The notes: generated by a model not told the origin, from the sequence alone. Positions 24,231-33,209 are shown, numbered from the stretch's first letter. The stretch: DNA of 64,000 nt from an uncultured Candidatus Saccharibacteria bacterium (GCA_947304395.1 CAMZBA010000006.1:16329-80328); one strand, 5' to 3'. Made by a program: numbers and translations.

Positions 24231-25112
24231 TTAAAAACTTCGCGAAGAGCCACCGCCGCCTGAGCGACCGCCGCCACCCGAGTGTCCGCCGCCACCCGAG
24301 TGGCCAGAATGAGAATGCCCACCGCCAGAGCCGCCACCTGTAATTAAGCTAAATCCGAAAAACGCCGCAACAAAATTGATGAAAGAAAACATCAGTGGGA
24401 GCTCATACCATCCTTGCGCATAGTTCGTTAACCCGTCAATAATTAAAGGAATAGTAAACAGTTCAAGGACAATAAACAAAGTTGTTTTATGCTTAAGACT
24501 GCCATTACTAAATAATGAACCAATCGAGCTGGTGATCGCGCACAATATTACACCAATTAGACAAAGACTGACGCTGTTGTCCTTTTTAGCTACGCGTGTT
24601 GGCGCAACGTCGCTATCGTAATCGTATTCCTCGGCAACCACCCGAAAGAGGGCTTGATAGCCATTTCGAACGCCTTCGTTAAAATTGTTATTGCGGAAGT
24701 ATGGAATTATATATTCGTCCTGAATCCGTCCGGTTTTGCCGTCTGGTAAAGCGCCTTCAAGCCCATATCCAACCTCGATGCGCGATTGTCTATCTTCGAG
24801 CGAAAAGAGAAATAGGAGACCGTTATTTTTCTCTTTGTCGCCGATGCCATAGCTGCGAAACAGCTCCGTGGAATATTCCTCAATGCTCCTCCCCTCGAGA
24901 CTCTTTATCGCCACAACTACGATTTGCGCCCCCGTAGCCTCATCTAACTTGAGACTATTCTCATAGATATAGTCCTCAGTCTCACTACTAAGAACATCTG
25001 CAACGTCATTAACATAGAATCGCTCCGATTGTGGCACAATAGCCAAGACATTTGACGCAAGGACACATACTGACGCAAACGCAATTAGCAAAATACGACA
25101 AAGACTTTTCAT
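24231..25112 (-). CDS. TPM-domain membrane protein (YgcG-like) with Gly/Ser/His tail
   Basis: 293 residues: signal peptide (about 1-24), TPM domain (FYVNDVADVLSSETEDYIYENSL near 32, VEVGYGLEGALPDGKTGRI near 112), then about three hydrophobic helices and a Gly-rich tail with GGGHSHSGHSGGGG repeats ending GSSRSF. TPM proteins (YgcG/Psb32-like) are extracytoplasmic; a role in envelope or photosystem repair is known only for some. Start overlaps the lemA stop (TAATG); lemA-TPM pairs are common in bacteria. Confidence 0.85.
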   Translation of the reverse strand: MKSLCRILLIAFASVCVLASNVLAIVPQSERFYVNDVADVLSSETEDYIYENSLKLDEATGAQIVVVAIKSLEGRSIEEYSTELFRSYGIGDKEKNNGLLFLFSLEDRQSRIEVGYGLEGALPDGKTGRIQDEYIIPYFRNNNFNEGVRNGYQALFRVVAEEYDYDSDVAPTRVAKKDNSVSLCLIGVILCAITSSIGSLFSNGSLKHKTTLFIVLELFTIPLIIDGLTNYAQGWYELPLMFSFINFVAAFFGFSLITGGGSGGGHSHSGHSGGGGHSGGGGRSGGGGSSRSF

Positions 25113-25708
25113 TACTTGGAGTCGGCGTTATCAAAATTAACACTCGGAACTTCTTCCTTCGACTTGTCGGTAACTTCAAAGAATTCTTTCTTTTGTTTCC
25201 CCATCATTCCCGCAACGATTGAGGTTGGAATTGATTCGATTTTTGTATTGTAGTCCTTTACTGCCTCGTTGTAATCTTTACGCGACGTAGCGATACGGTT
25301 TTCAGTTCCGGCAAGTTCATCTTGAAGATTGATAAAATTCTCACTACTCTTCAGGTCTGGATAATTTTCAACAATGACATTTAAATTATTTAGAGCGGCA
25401 TTTAACTTATCATTAGCAGCGCTAAGCTCCTTAATGGTGCTGGCGCCAGAAATATCCTTACGCGCCTCGGTAATTTCATTGATAATCTTTTCTTCATGAC
25501 TCATATACCCCTTAACGGTATCTACGAGGTTGGGGATCAAATCAGCGCGACGTTGAAGCTGAGTTTTAATGTCTGAAGCTTTTTGGTCCACCTCATTCTC
25601 CAATGCAACAATAGAGTTGTGTGCGCTAAAGTAAAAACCAAATATTACAATTGCTATAGCAGCAATGATTCCAATGATGCCGATTGCAGCAATACCTTTT
25701 TTCTTCAT
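25112..25708 (-). CDS. lemA: LemA family protein
   Basis: 198 residues. One N-terminal membrane helix (about 6-28) then the long helical LemA domain with the conserved QRRADLIPNLVDTVKGY near 52 and ENYPDLKSSENFINLQDEL near 115. Function unresolved; often paired with TPM-domain proteins, as here. Extended -10 promoter at 25736 gives a ~25-nt leader with AGGAGAC. Confidence 0.9.
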   Translation of the reverse strand: MKKKGIAAIGIIGIIAAIAIVIFGFYFSAHNSIVALENEVDQKASDIKTQLQRRADLIPNLVDTVKGYMSHEEKIINEITEARKDISGASTIKELSAANDKLNAALNNLNVIVENYPDLKSSENFINLQDELAGTENRIATSRKDYNEAVKDYNTKIESIPTSIVAGMMGKQKKEFFEVTDKSKEEVPSVNFDNADSK

Positions 25709-25735
25709 TTAAGAGTCTCCTATTTTTACGCTTAT

Positions 25736-25741
25736 ATTATA
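25736..25741 (-). promoter_or_regulatory. Extended -10 promoter of the lemA operon
   Basis: TGT-TATAAT on the minus strand, about 28 nt before the ATG of lemA. Confidence 0.6.
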
Positions 25742-25803
25742 ACATTCAGCACAATATCGCGCCTCTATAAAGGAGCACCCGAACGCATTTATTTATTTTT
25801 TGT

Positions 25804-25809
25804 TATAAA
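25804..25809 (+). promoter_or_regulatory. -10 box of the rhodanese-like gene (near leaderless)
   Basis: TATAAA ends 8 nt before the ATG at 25818; no Shine-Dalgarno. Confidence 0.5.
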
Positions 25810-25817
25810 ATAATTGT

Positions 25818-26522
25818 ATGAAGAAAGCTGTTATACGAAGATATCATGTAGCTATCGCAATCGTAGTTGCGTTGTTCGTTGGTATCGTAATTGGAAATTT
25901 AAACATTACTCATTTTAGCGAAAAGCTCCCCGCCTTGCCGTTGCCAGAAGTAACCGATGGCCAACGTGGCGAGCTCGGCATCGACAAGAACATTAACGAG
26001 TCCACGATAGATAAATATCTCGGTCGCACAGACAGCGTTTATATAGACGTGCGCATGCTCGACGATCCCGCTAACTATGAAGCGATCGATGGAGATAGCA
26101 AGCTTTCTGGGCTTGTGAAAGGTTTTGAAGTAGTGCCGTACCCTTATCTAGCCAACGTCGTTGGGCTACCGAAAGAAGTCGGCGAAACATATACTGGTAA
26201 GACTCTCTTTACGCAAAATGACAAAGGTGAATATTCCGCTAATTACAAAGAGTCGATAACAATTCTTGAAGACCTTTTTCCGAAGGATAAAAATATTTTT
26301 CTGATGTGTGGCGGCGGCGGCTACTCCGGTATGACTAAAAGCATGCTCGTCAAATTAGGCTGGGACACCAACAAAATATACGTCGTGGGCGGTTATTGGT
26401 TCTACGAGGGGCAAAATGACTTCAAAATTAAGGACGGCGACGGCAAAGATGCCACATATGCCTTCTGGAAAGTCCCCTATCACAATATTGATTTCTCAAA
26501 ATTGACAGAAAACAAAAAATGA
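25818..26522 (+). CDS. Membrane-anchored rhodanese-like protein
   Basis: 234 residues: N-terminal membrane helix (about 10-30), then an exported domain with rhodanese features: DSVYIDVRMLDDPANY near 72 and the active-site loop MCGGGGYSGMTKSML near 163, followed by GWDTNKIYVVGGYWFYEG. The Cys is present but the loop is Gly-rich, so sulfur-transferase activity is uncertain. Overlaps the next gene by 4 nt (ATGA). Confidence 0.7.
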   Translation: MKKAVIRRYHVAIAIVVALFVGIVIGNLNITHFSEKLPALPLPEVTDGQRGELGIDKNINESTIDKYLGRTDSVYIDVRMLDDPANYEAIDGDSKLSGLVKGFEVVPYPYLANVVGLPKEVGETYTGKTLFTQNDKGEYSANYKESITILEDLFPKDKNIFLMCGGGGYSGMTKSMLVKLGWDTNKIYVVGGYWFYEGQNDFKIKDGDGKDATYAFWKVPYHNIDFSKLTENKK

Positions 26523-27019
26523 CCAAGCAAAAAAAGCCAATTAACCCAAAGCCAAACAGAGTTGCCCTGATTTTAATCACGGCGCTTTGCCTTGCAATGT
26601 TTTTTGTTGGATATCTTATCCTTCGAGCCATGACTCCAAAAAAGTTTAGACTCACAGAAGAGCTATATGGGGCAAGCGAAGTAATAGATATTGACAAAAA
26701 TGACTATGAAAAATTGCTAGAAGATAAAAAATCATTCGTGGTGATGGTTGATAAGCCTGATTGCTACACGACGGCCAATATGCGCGAGTATATGGCAAGT
26801 TTTCCAGAAGATATGCAGTTTAAATATTACCGGATTATGTGGTCGCAGGCCAGAGAGTCTAGCTTGCACGAAAAAGTAAAATACGTACCGTCAGTCGCAA
26901 TAATAAAAAATGGCACCGTAGTGGACTTTTTGGATGCGAATTCGGATGAAGATACGTCGAAATTTAATAACGCAGAAACGCTACAGGGCTGGCTAAAAGA
27001 TTACATAGTTTTTAATTAA
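26519..27019 (+). CDS. Membrane-anchored thioredoxin-like protein with a single Cys
   Basis: 166 residues: basic N-terminus, membrane helix near 14-36, then a thioredoxin-like fold. The active-site position reads DKPDCYTT (only one Cys where CxxC is expected), and VKYVPSVAIIKNG supplies the cis-Pro. Cannot form the usual disulfide, so it may bind a thiol, act as a scaffold, or work with the rhodanese-like partner to which it is translationally coupled. Confidence 0.65.
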   Translation: MTKQKKPINPKPNRVALILITALCLAMFFVGYLILRAMTPKKFRLTEELYGASEVIDIDKNDYEKLLEDKKSFVVMVDKPDCYTTANMREYMASFPEDMQFKYYRIMWSQARESSLHEKVKYVPSVAIIKNGTVVDFLDANSDEDTSKFNNAETLQGWLKDYIVFN

Positions 27020-27029
27020 GAGCATGAAA

Positions 27030-27055
27030 AACCCTCTAGGAAACCCTAGAGGGTT
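27030..27055. terminator. Shared terminator between convergent units
   Basis: AACCCTCTAGG (27030-27040) pairs with CCTAGAGGGTT (27045-27055). The minus-strand tail TTTTTCATG suits the 27089 gene best; the plus tail is weaker. Confidence 0.75.
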
Positions 27056-27088
27056 GGTTAACCGGTTGCAGTAGAAAATCAGTAGAAA

Positions 27089-27658
27089 TCAGTACAGATC
27101 CGTCAGGTCCATTTCGGTGGCCAGATCCATGTCGTCCGCTTCGTATCCTTCTTCGGGCGCTTCGACGACCGCTTCGTTTCCGTAGTGATCACTCAGCCAT
27201 TCCGAGATTCTGGCGCCCGCGTCTCCGTTGAGGAAACGTGACGTCATAACGATAGCAAAGCGTTCGCCGTCGCGCACAATGGCGATTCTGGCCGTGTCGC
27301 TTGCCAGCTGATAGTATAACGGGACACTGTATCCGGATTTCACCATCGGGCGGGGCCCGTCAGACATCCTCCTGACCGTGTCGCAGAGATAATCGACAAG
27401 TCTGTAGAACTCGCGGTCATCCTTCGGCTTACGAAGTGCCTCATGATCTTTCTGGCTGAAATTTTCAATTTTTTCAGCGCAGCTGGGTTTTCTTCCGAGC
27501 AGAGAAGTGTTGAGCTGCCTCAGCCTGCTGACAATGGCCTTCACCTCAATCCAGGCTTCAACCAGTGTTGCAAACGTCTGACAAGACCTGAACCTGTTGA
27601 TGTAAATTACGTTCTGAATCTCATCAATGGTGACGGTAGCGGTAGTATTATTTTCCAT
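27089..27658 (-). CDS. Orphan cytosolic protein
   Basis: 189 residues from the ATG at 27658, preceded by AAGGAGGGGG; a start 87 nt upstream would place the whole leader hairpin inside the gene and is unlikely. Helical N-terminal half, alpha/beta middle (ARIAIVRDGERFAIVMTS) and a strongly acidic C-terminus (EEGYEADDMDLATEMDLTD). No family recognised. Own consensus promoter and terminator; GC-rich codons. Confidence 0.65.
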   Translation of the reverse strand: MENNTTATVTIDEIQNVIYINRFRSCQTFATLVEAWIEVKAIVSRLRQLNTSLLGRKPSCAEKIENFSQKDHEALRKPKDDREFYRLVDYLCDTVRRMSDGPRPMVKSGYSVPLYYQLASDTARIAIVRDGERFAIVMTSRFLNGDAGARISEWLSDHYGNEAVVEAPEEGYEADDMDLATEMDLTDLY

Positions 27659-27681
27659 AGCCCCCTCCTTATGGGTGCTGG

Positions 27682-27734
27682 TTTTTATTCCTCTTTTCGC
27701 CCACCGATTCGATGAACAAGAAGAGGAATAAAAA
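27682..27734 (-). promoter_or_regulatory. Perfect 14-bp inverted repeat in the 5' leader of the 27089 gene
   Basis: Arms at 27682-27695 and 27721-27734 with a 25-nt loop, ending 20 nt before the Shine-Dalgarno. May be an mRNA-stability, processing or translation-control element. Confidence 0.7.
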
Positions 27735-27808
27735 TCCATAAACAAATACTATCTTTCTACTGCAAAACGGTTTAAAGGTGCGGTACGATTAATTAATCAT
27801 ACTGGTTC

Positions 27809-27837
27809 ATTATAGCACATATGCCTAATATTGTCAA
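27809..27837 (-). promoter_or_regulatory. Consensus promoter of the 27089 gene
   Basis: TTGACA (27832-27837), 17-nt spacer, TATAAT (27809-27814) on the minus strand; leader about 145 nt. Confidence 0.85.
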
Positions 27838-27866
27838 TACATATATACTATATATTGTATCATTGT

Positions 27867-28571
27867 CTATTGAATACTCTGTTCGACCAGCGTATAAGCG
27901 TCATTATTGGCATTCGTGATTGCAATGGATTGCTGGTTATTTTGGGTCTTCATTTTGACAAATATCTCATCACCAATTTTTACTTCACGGTGAAATATAA
28001 TCCGAATTGCGCGAGCATCAAATTGGCTCACCTCTTTAATTAGGTCCAAATAGGTCGAGTTATGCATGTGGCCATTTAAGTCCATATCTGCTTGGCGAAT
28101 GATTGCTTGGCGCGAAATGTCGTACTCCTCCAGCACGGAAAGGCGTTTTCGCGACTGGTCCGATAGTGCAGCACGGGCGCTAGTAGTGTATTTCGATAAA
28201 CGCTCCGCGCCAAGACGGATGATTGTTTTGTTTTTCAGGTCTACAATCATCCATTTTGAACTGGCGGCGGCGATTTTTTGACCACGGCAAAACATCTCAA
28301 AATCACGCCAAACGTAACGAGAGTTTACTTCGCGAGGCCATGTACAAACCGTAACCTCTTCGCGATATTGCGGGCGAGAGTATACTTCTAAATTCCATTC
28401 CACTATCACCCAACTTAATCCCTGGGCATTAAGCGACCGAATATCGTCTCCCGTTCTCGCAGAATCCTCATCGGAAGTATTCTCCATCAACTCCAGGATA
28501 GCCTTATTTGTCAGCGCGTATGTAGCATCTACGTCTTCAAGGCGCAAAATAAAATTCCGTCGGTATGACAT
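27867..28571 (-). CDS. Acyl-ACP thioesterase (FatA-like)
   Basis: 234 residues, two tandem hotdog domains as in bacterial acyl-ACP thioesterases: NAQGLSWVIVEWNLEVYSRP near 48, VCTWPREVNSRYVWRDFEM near 76, and the second domain with MDLNGHMHNSTYLDLI near 167, which carries the family Asn/His pair. Hydrolyses acyl-ACP or a similar acyl thioester to free fatty acid. Unexpected in a lineage usually lacking fatty-acid synthesis, so it may recycle host-derived or phospholipid-derived acyl groups. Directly follows the upstream gene stop (TAA ATG). Confidence 0.8.
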   Translation of the reverse strand: MSYRRNFILRLEDVDATYALTNKAILELMENTSDEDSARTGDDIRSLNAQGLSWVIVEWNLEVYSRPQYREEVTVCTWPREVNSRYVWRDFEMFCRGQKIAAASSKWMIVDLKNKTIIRLGAERLSKYTTSARAALSDQSRKRLSVLEEYDISRQAIIRQADMDLNGHMHNSTYLDLIKEVSQFDARAIRIIFHREVKIGDEIFVKMKTQNNQQSIAITNANNDAYTLVEQSIQ

Positions 28572-29297
28572 TTATCCCTTTCGAATGGGGGATATATCTT
28601 CTTCTGTGTTAGATTCCGAATCGTCGAACTGCGGGGTAATCTGAGGCGCATTATAGCCGTCAAGATTATCGTCGATTTTATAGACGCGAGAGCCACAAGC
28701 TTTTATCTCCTCAACATTCGAAATACCTTGGAATCCGCCACTAATAGTGATTTCTACGCATCCTCCAATGTCTTTTTCTACATTGCTTAGGCGTAAAACC
28801 AATGGCGAACTCAGATCCTCATTAGCGCCATCCGCAAAGCCGGCCTCAATGCCAATGCTTTTGCCCGCCTCGCAATAGCTAACAGGATCATACCAAATAG
28901 CAGGCTCCCCGTTGTAGTTCGCATAGCCCGTAACGGCGTTTTTAAGCGCTAGACAGTCGCCTTGCACAATAGTAGAGGCAGAATTGTCATTATTTACAGT
29001 GCTCCAGACTCGCGCAATTCGACGCTGCTCGTCTTGATTTAGCCTATAACCCTCACCACCAACCTCTAGCGAGTAACCAAACGGAAAATCATCTATAAAC
29101 TCGTCTTTTATGAATTTAACAAAGAAAAGCGTCCCAACAAAAGGCGCAACAAACATGATGATAATTATCACGACTACAATTACGACGGCTGAATTATTTG
29201 AAGATCGCCCACTTGCATAGCCGTTATTGTTGGGCATGTGATTTGCAGAATTATTTTCACCTGGCCGAATCGGTTCAGCCATAAAACCATTACTCAT
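28572..29297 (-). CDS. Single-span membrane protein with exported Cys-containing domain
   Basis: 241 residues: Asn-rich cytoplasmic start, membrane helix near 37-63 (VVIVVVIIIIMFVAPFVG), then an extracytoplasmic domain with four Cys (QGDCLAL, SYCEAG, GGCVEI, KACGSR) that could form two disulfides. No known family. GAAGGAG precedes the ATG; adjoins the thioesterase gene. Confidence 0.6.
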   Translation of the reverse strand: MSNGFMAEPIRPGENNSANHMPNNNGYASGRSSNNSAVVIVVVIIIIMFVAPFVGTLFFVKFIKDEFIDDFPFGYSLEVGGEGYRLNQDEQRRIARVWSTVNNDNSASTIVQGDCLALKNAVTGYANYNGEPAIWYDPVSYCEAGKSIGIEAGFADGANEDLSSPLVLRLSNVEKDIGGCVEITISGGFQGISNVEEIKACGSRVYKIDDNLDGYNAPQITPQFDDSESNTEEDISPIRKG

Positions 29298-29330
29298 CGA
29301 TGACTCCTTCTATATTTGTATTCTAACAAA

Positions 29331-29360
29331 AAAGCAGAGCGTTTTGTAGCGCCCTGCTTT
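29331..29360 (-). terminator. Terminator of the Hsp20 gene
   Basis: AAAGCAG (29331-29337) pairs with CTGCTTT (29354-29360), with inner GCG/GCG... pairing, then TTTTTT on the minus strand. Confidence 0.75.
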
Positions 29361-29385
29361 ACTTTGAACGATGGGTATTTTCGTT

Positions 29386-29865
29386 TTAGCCTTCAATGGC
29401 AATATATTTTTGTTCTTCTGGCAAATCCTTCTTTGGCTCCGCTTTTGGAACAGTAAGAGATAGGACGCCATTCTTATAAGAGGCTTTTATCTCGTCCTTT
29501 TTAATGTCGTCGCCAACATACCAGCTACGACTCATCGAACCAAAATGACGCTCCTTGCGAATTAGACGGCTACCATTCTTGCGTGGCTTGCCGTTTTTGT
29601 CTTCACGCTCCTCAACGTCCTCGCTTTTTTCGGCACTAATTGTTAGCATGCCTTCATCGAATTTAATTTTAATATCTTCCTTCGTGAATCCTGGAAGATC
29701 AATTTCAAGATTATAAGCCTGTTCAGTTTCGCTGACATCTGTCTTCATAAGGTTATGTCCGCGCCCGCCACCAAGCGCCGGCAACATTGGACGACGCCCA
29801 AAGATTTCGTCATCGAAATCGTTAAACATTTCGTCAAAAAGGCTCTCAAATCCCGAGTGAATCAT
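29386..29865 (-). CDS. Small heat-shock protein Hsp20 (alpha-crystallin domain)
   Basis: 159 residues. Alpha-crystallin domain begins with YNLEIDLPGFTKEDIKIKF near 53 and ends with the GVLSLTVPKAE signature near 135; a short K-Y-I-A-I tail replaces the usual IxI/V. ATP-independent holdase. Promoter overlaps a CIRCE-type operator (29970-29996), so HrcA from the operon near 34 kb should repress it. Confidence 0.95.
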   Translation of the reverse strand: MIHSGFESLFDEMFNDFDDEIFGRRPMLPALGGGRGHNLMKTDVSETEQAYNLEIDLPGFTKEDIKIKFDEGMLTISAEKSEDVEEREDKNGKPRKNGSRLIRKERHFGSMSRSWYVGDDIKKDEIKASYKNGVLSLTVPKAEPKKDLPEEQKYIAIEG

Positions 29866-29953
29866 CTTTTTCCTTTCTTTATTTATTAGTGTGAGGTAAG
29901 TTAGTTGCTAGCCGTTATATCTTATCCTGTCGGCTGCTTTCGCTTATGATTCC

Positions 29954-29982
29954 ATTATATGTCATATAATTAGCACTGTCAA
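29954..29982 (-). promoter_or_regulatory. Consensus promoter of the Hsp20 gene
   Basis: TTGACA (29977-29982), 17-nt spacer, TATAAT (29954-29959) on the minus strand; the -35 lies inside the CIRCE. Confidence 0.85.
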
Positions 29983-29996
29983 GCCGAGAGTGCTAA
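29970..29996. promoter_or_regulatory. CIRCE operator (HrcA site)
   Basis: TTAGCACTG - 9 nt - GAGTGCTAA, matching the CIRCE consensus TTAGCACTC-N9-GAGTGCTAA except one base. Overlaps the Hsp20 promoter. Confidence 0.9.
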
Positions 29997-29999
29997 TTT

Positions 30000-30527
30000 T
30001 TATATTTTACGATAAATTTTGATACATGCAGCGGCGTATTTCTTGTCGCTAATTAGCTCTAAGTAAGCAAAACGCGGTGGAGCTGGGTCTTCTGGGTGCG
30101 ACAAGACTAAATAACCGCCTGGCACGAGGTGTTGAATTAAAGAGGCCACTATCTCGTACTGCGGGTTATCATATGGCGGATCGGCAAAGATAATGCCATA
30201 ATCGCCGTCAGGAATGCGCACGAGCGTGGACCGGTCCGCTAGCTGGAGACTTACCAAGTTCTTCTGAATAGTGCGGATTGCTTTGGGATGCTTCTCCATA
30301 AAATCCACATGCGATGCGCCGAGCGAAAGAGCCTCGATGCCGATAGCACCACTGCCAGCGAAAGCATCCAATATGCGCCTTCCGGGAACCTCGTCGCGCA
30401 AACGATTAAAAATCGCCGAACGCTCACGCTCGCCCATTGGGTGCGTAGCATTGGTTTTTGGCGTGTCAATTAATCTACCGCCATATTCCCCGGAAATGAT
30501 ACGTATTTGCGAACTGCCTCTTGCCAT
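30000..30527 (-). CDS. rsmD: 16S rRNA m2G966 methyltransferase
   Basis: 175 residues. RsmD marks: SGEYGGRLIDTPKTNATHP near 12, SAM site DAFAGSGAIGIEALSLGA near 58 and catalytic ADPPYDNP near 115. Methylates G966 of 16S rRNA during 30S assembly. Slightly short. Seven nt after recG, in the stress/translation operon hrcA-grpE-trmD-recG-rsmD. Confidence 0.9.
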   Translation of the reverse strand: MARGSSQIRIISGEYGGRLIDTPKTNATHPMGERERSAIFNRLRDEVPGRRILDAFAGSGAIGIEALSLGASHVDFMEKHPKAIRTIQKNLVSLQLADRSTLVRIPDGDYGIIFADPPYDNPQYEIVASLIQHLVPGGYLVLSHPEDPAPPRFAYLELISDKKYAAACIKIYRKI

Positions 30528-30534
30528 TTTTTAC

Positions 30535-32538
30535 CTAATTCAATGTCGTTAATCGTTGATATTTGCGAACCGAATTACTTAATTCCTTATACTCTAGCAT
30601 ATTATATCCTTGCCGTCTAAATTGTTTGACTAGGCCGTCCGCCTTATGGACAAGCTTAGTGTCGGTAATTGTCGCGATGCGCAAATCCAATGCGCCATGT
30701 TGCAACGAGCCATATAGCTCGCCCGGTCCGCGCAGTTTTAAATCGGCCTCAGCCAAATAAAAGCCGTCTTGCGAGCGTTCGATTTCTCGCAACCGCCTCG
30801 TCGGTGCATCCGAATTCGAATTGATTAAGTAGCAATACGAGGCGTCGCTGCCGCGACCAACGCGGCCACGTAGCTGATGCAGCTGAGATAAGCCGTATTG
30901 GTCTGCGTCTGCAATTACCATCACTGTAGCATTCGGAACATTAACGCCCACCTCAACTACAGTTGTGCTAACAAGGATGTCGATTTGTCCTTTGGAAAAT
31001 AAAGTCATAATTTCGTCTTTTTCGGCAGGTTTCATTCTGCCATGCAAGAATGCCACATTGCAGTTCGGGAATTGGTGGGCGATTTTTTGCGTTTCCTTTT
31101 TGACGTTCGACAGTTCACTAGCGCCCTTGTCGTCGATTTTCTTGCAGATATAGTAGACTTGATGTTTTTTCGCCAATTCCTGTTCAATACTTTGCCACAT
31201 TTGCTTCGTAGAATTCGGTGAGATAATTTTGGTTGTGATTGGTTGGCGACCAGCCGGAAGCTCATCCAAGATCGAAACGCTGAGATCGCCAAATATCGTC
31301 AGCTGTAATGAACGCGGAATCGGCGTTGCGGTCATTGATAGCAAGTGTGGCATCGTATGTGCTTTAGCAAGAAGCTTTTGGCGCTGAGCAACACCGAAAC
31401 GATGCTGCTCGTCTATAATAGCTAGGCCAAGACTTTTAAACTCCGTATCGTCCGTAATGAGAGCATGCGTCCCTATTACCAGGTCAACTTCCCCATTCTT
31501 TATATGTTTCTTTAATTCAGGTTTATGCTTGGTTGAGCCGGTTAATAATGCGATACTCAAACGGTCTTTAAATAATTGCGAAAGCGATTCGGCATGCTGC
31601 GTAGCGAGAACTTCCGTAGGGGCCATAATAGCCGCCTGCAATCCGGACATAGCAGCCACAAAGCAGCTCAGTGCCGCCACCATTGTTTTGCCAGAACCGA
31701 CATCACCTTGCAGCAGGCGATTCATTGGAATTTCTTGTTCCATATCTTGGATTATTTCCCAAGTCGCACGACGCTGCGCATTTGTGAGCTTGAAAGGCAA
31801 ACCGCCAATAAAATCTTTGAGCTGCTCCATGTCGCCACGAATGGCCTGCGTGCGCAACTTTTGGTTCTCTTCACGGTTCAGCTGGGCAGCAAGCAATAAG
31901 CTAAATAATTCTTCAGTAGCAAGATACTCGCGACCGGCCTTGGCGGCATCTAGTGTTTCTGGAAAATGCACATTTAGCAGCGCATCGGCCCTGCCCGCAT
32001 AATTAGGGATCATGTCAGGAATTAGGGCAATATTATTCTGAATTGTTTTAATGAACTTTTTAAAGTCTTGCGATTTTACCGAGCCGCGCATTGGATATAC
32101 GGGTTGAATTTTGGCCGTGCTAGCCTTTAGGTCATAATCGTCGGCAAGCGTTGCGGAAGGGTTCGAAATTTGATACCGTCCGTAAGACAACGCCATCGTG
32201 CCAGAAAAATAATAATCTTTACCTGCGTCGAATTGTTTTGCACGGTAGGGCTGGTTGAACCAGACGGCTTTGATGGCGCCAGTTTTATCGCGCAAAGTAG
32301 CCTCAACGATGGTAAGGTTACGGCGCATGCGCCTGACGGTAGTTTCCTCCACTTTTGCTTTTACGGTCACTTTCCCGGGTTTTAATTCTGCGATGTTTTG
32401 CGCTTGCTGAAAATTTTCGTAGTCACGTGGCAAATGATAAACAAGATCACGCAGCGTAAAAATACCAGCCTTATGTAATACCTCGGCCGTTTTTGGACCA
32501 ATTCCCTTCACCTCTTGAATAGGCGCCGCCAAATCCAT
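30535..32538 (-). CDS. recG: ATP-dependent DNA helicase RecG
   Basis: 667 residues from the ATG at 32538. Wedge/OB domain with [17 protein letters not shown] near 9 and [15 protein letters not shown] near 29, Walker [14 protein letters not shown] near 280, DEQH box near 375, motif [13 protein letters not shown], motif [19 protein letters not shown]. Remodels stalled replication forks. A TATAAT ends 7 nt before this ATG, so recG has its own leaderless promoter inside the operon; the longer frame starting at 32592 is less likely. Confidence 0.95.
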   Translation of the reverse strand: MDLAAPIQEVKGIGPKTAEVLHKAGIFTLRDLVYHLPRDYENFQQAQNIAELKPGKVTVKAKVEETTVRRMRRNLTIVEATLRDKTGAIKAVWFNQPYRAKQFDAGKDYYFSGTMALSYGRYQISNPSATLADDYDLKASTAKIQPVYPMRGSVKSQDFKKFIKTIQNNIALIPDMIPNYAGRADALLNVHFPETLDAAKAGREYLATEELFSLLLAAQLNREENQKLRTQAIRGDMEQLKDFIGGLPFKLTNAQRRATWEIIQDMEQEIPMNRLLQGDVGSGKTMVAALSCFVAAMSGLQAAIMAPTEVLATQHAESLSQLFKDRLSIALLTGSTKHKPELKKHIKNGEVDLVIGTHALITDDTEFKSLGLAIIDEQHRFGVAQRQKLLAKAHTMPHLLSMTATPIPRSLQLTIFGDLSVSILDELPAGRQPITTKIISPNSTKQMWQSIEQELAKKHQVYYICKKIDDKGASELSNVKKETQKIAHQFPNCNVAFLHGRMKPAEKDEIMTLFSKGQIDILVSTTVVEVGVNVPNATVMVIADADQYGLSQLHQLRGRVGRGSDASYCYLINSNSDAPTRRLREIERSQDGFYLAEADLKLRGPGELYGSLQHGALDLRIATITDTKLVHKADGLVKQFRRQGYNMLEYKELSNSVRKYQRLTTLN

Positions 32539-32544
32539 ATCTAT

Positions 32545-32550
32545 ATTATA
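32545..32550 (-). promoter_or_regulatory. -10 box of the leaderless recG promoter
   Basis: TATAAT on the minus strand; predicted +1 equals the A of the ATG at 32538. It lies in the short gap after trmD. Confidence 0.55.
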
Positions 32551-32552
32551 TC

Positions 32553-33209
32553 TTAGTCGTGAGGTTCGGTCGGAGAGTTTTCGGCGCGCCATTTGGCAAT
32601 CTCGCCATGATTGCCAGATAGCAAAATTTCTGGCACTTTCATTCCGCGAAATTCCTCTGGACGAGTATATTGCGGATATTCATAATTGTCGCCATCGGAG
32701 AAACTTTCAATCTCAGCAGACGTTTCGCCACCTAGAACTCCAGGAATAAGGCGCACAATCGAGTCAATCACGGCCATAGTTGGGATTTCGCCACCTGTCA
32801 GAATAAATTTGCCAATTGAAACCTGATAGTCGACTAGTGTAGTGATGCGCTCATCGTAGCCTTCGTAATGCGGGCAGATAAAAATATAGTTTTGCCCCGC
32901 TGTCGCTAGCTCGCGCGCACGCGCTTGGTCCCAAATACGCCCTTTCGGCGTCATTAAAACTACCTTCGCGTCAGGATTGCGAGTTTTTGCATCCTCGACA
33001 GCAGTAAAAATTGGTTCTGGTTTTAGTAACATGCCATCACCACCGCCATACGGCGTGTCGTCTACCTGATGACGTGAGCCTAATCCAAACGGTCGCAAAT
33101 CAATAATTTCAAACTCTACTAATTTTCGATCCTGCGCCTTCCAGAGCATCGATTGATTAAAGACTTTGTCGAACATCTCTGGAAATAATGTAATTACCGA
33201 TATCTTCAT
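32553..33209 (-). CDS. trmD: tRNA (guanine-N1-)-methyltransferase TrmD
   Basis: 218 residues (usual 230-250, slightly short at the C-terminus). MKISVITLFPEMF start, DDTPYGGGDGMLLKPEP near 49 and the knot segment KFILTGGEIPTMAVIDSIVRLIPGVLG near 135, all diagnostic. Makes m1G37 in tRNA, preventing frameshifting. Start overlaps grpE by 4 nt. Confidence 0.95.
   Translation of the reverse strand: MKISVITLFPEMFDKVFNQSMLWKAQDRKLVEFEIIDLRPFGLGSRHQVDDTPYGGGDGMLLKPEPIFTAVEDAKTRNPDAKVVLMTPKGRIWDQARARELATAGQNYIFICPHYEGYDERITTLVDYQVSIGKFILTGGEIPTMAVIDSIVRLIPGVLGGETSAEIESFSDGDNYEYPQYTRPEEFRGMKVPEILLSGNHGEIAKWRAENSPTEPHD

Noticed and set aside
24231..24330. Gly/Ser/His-coding repeats as a DNA repeat element
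   Set aside because: They are the low-complexity C-terminal tail of the TPM-domain gene, a normal feature of that family.
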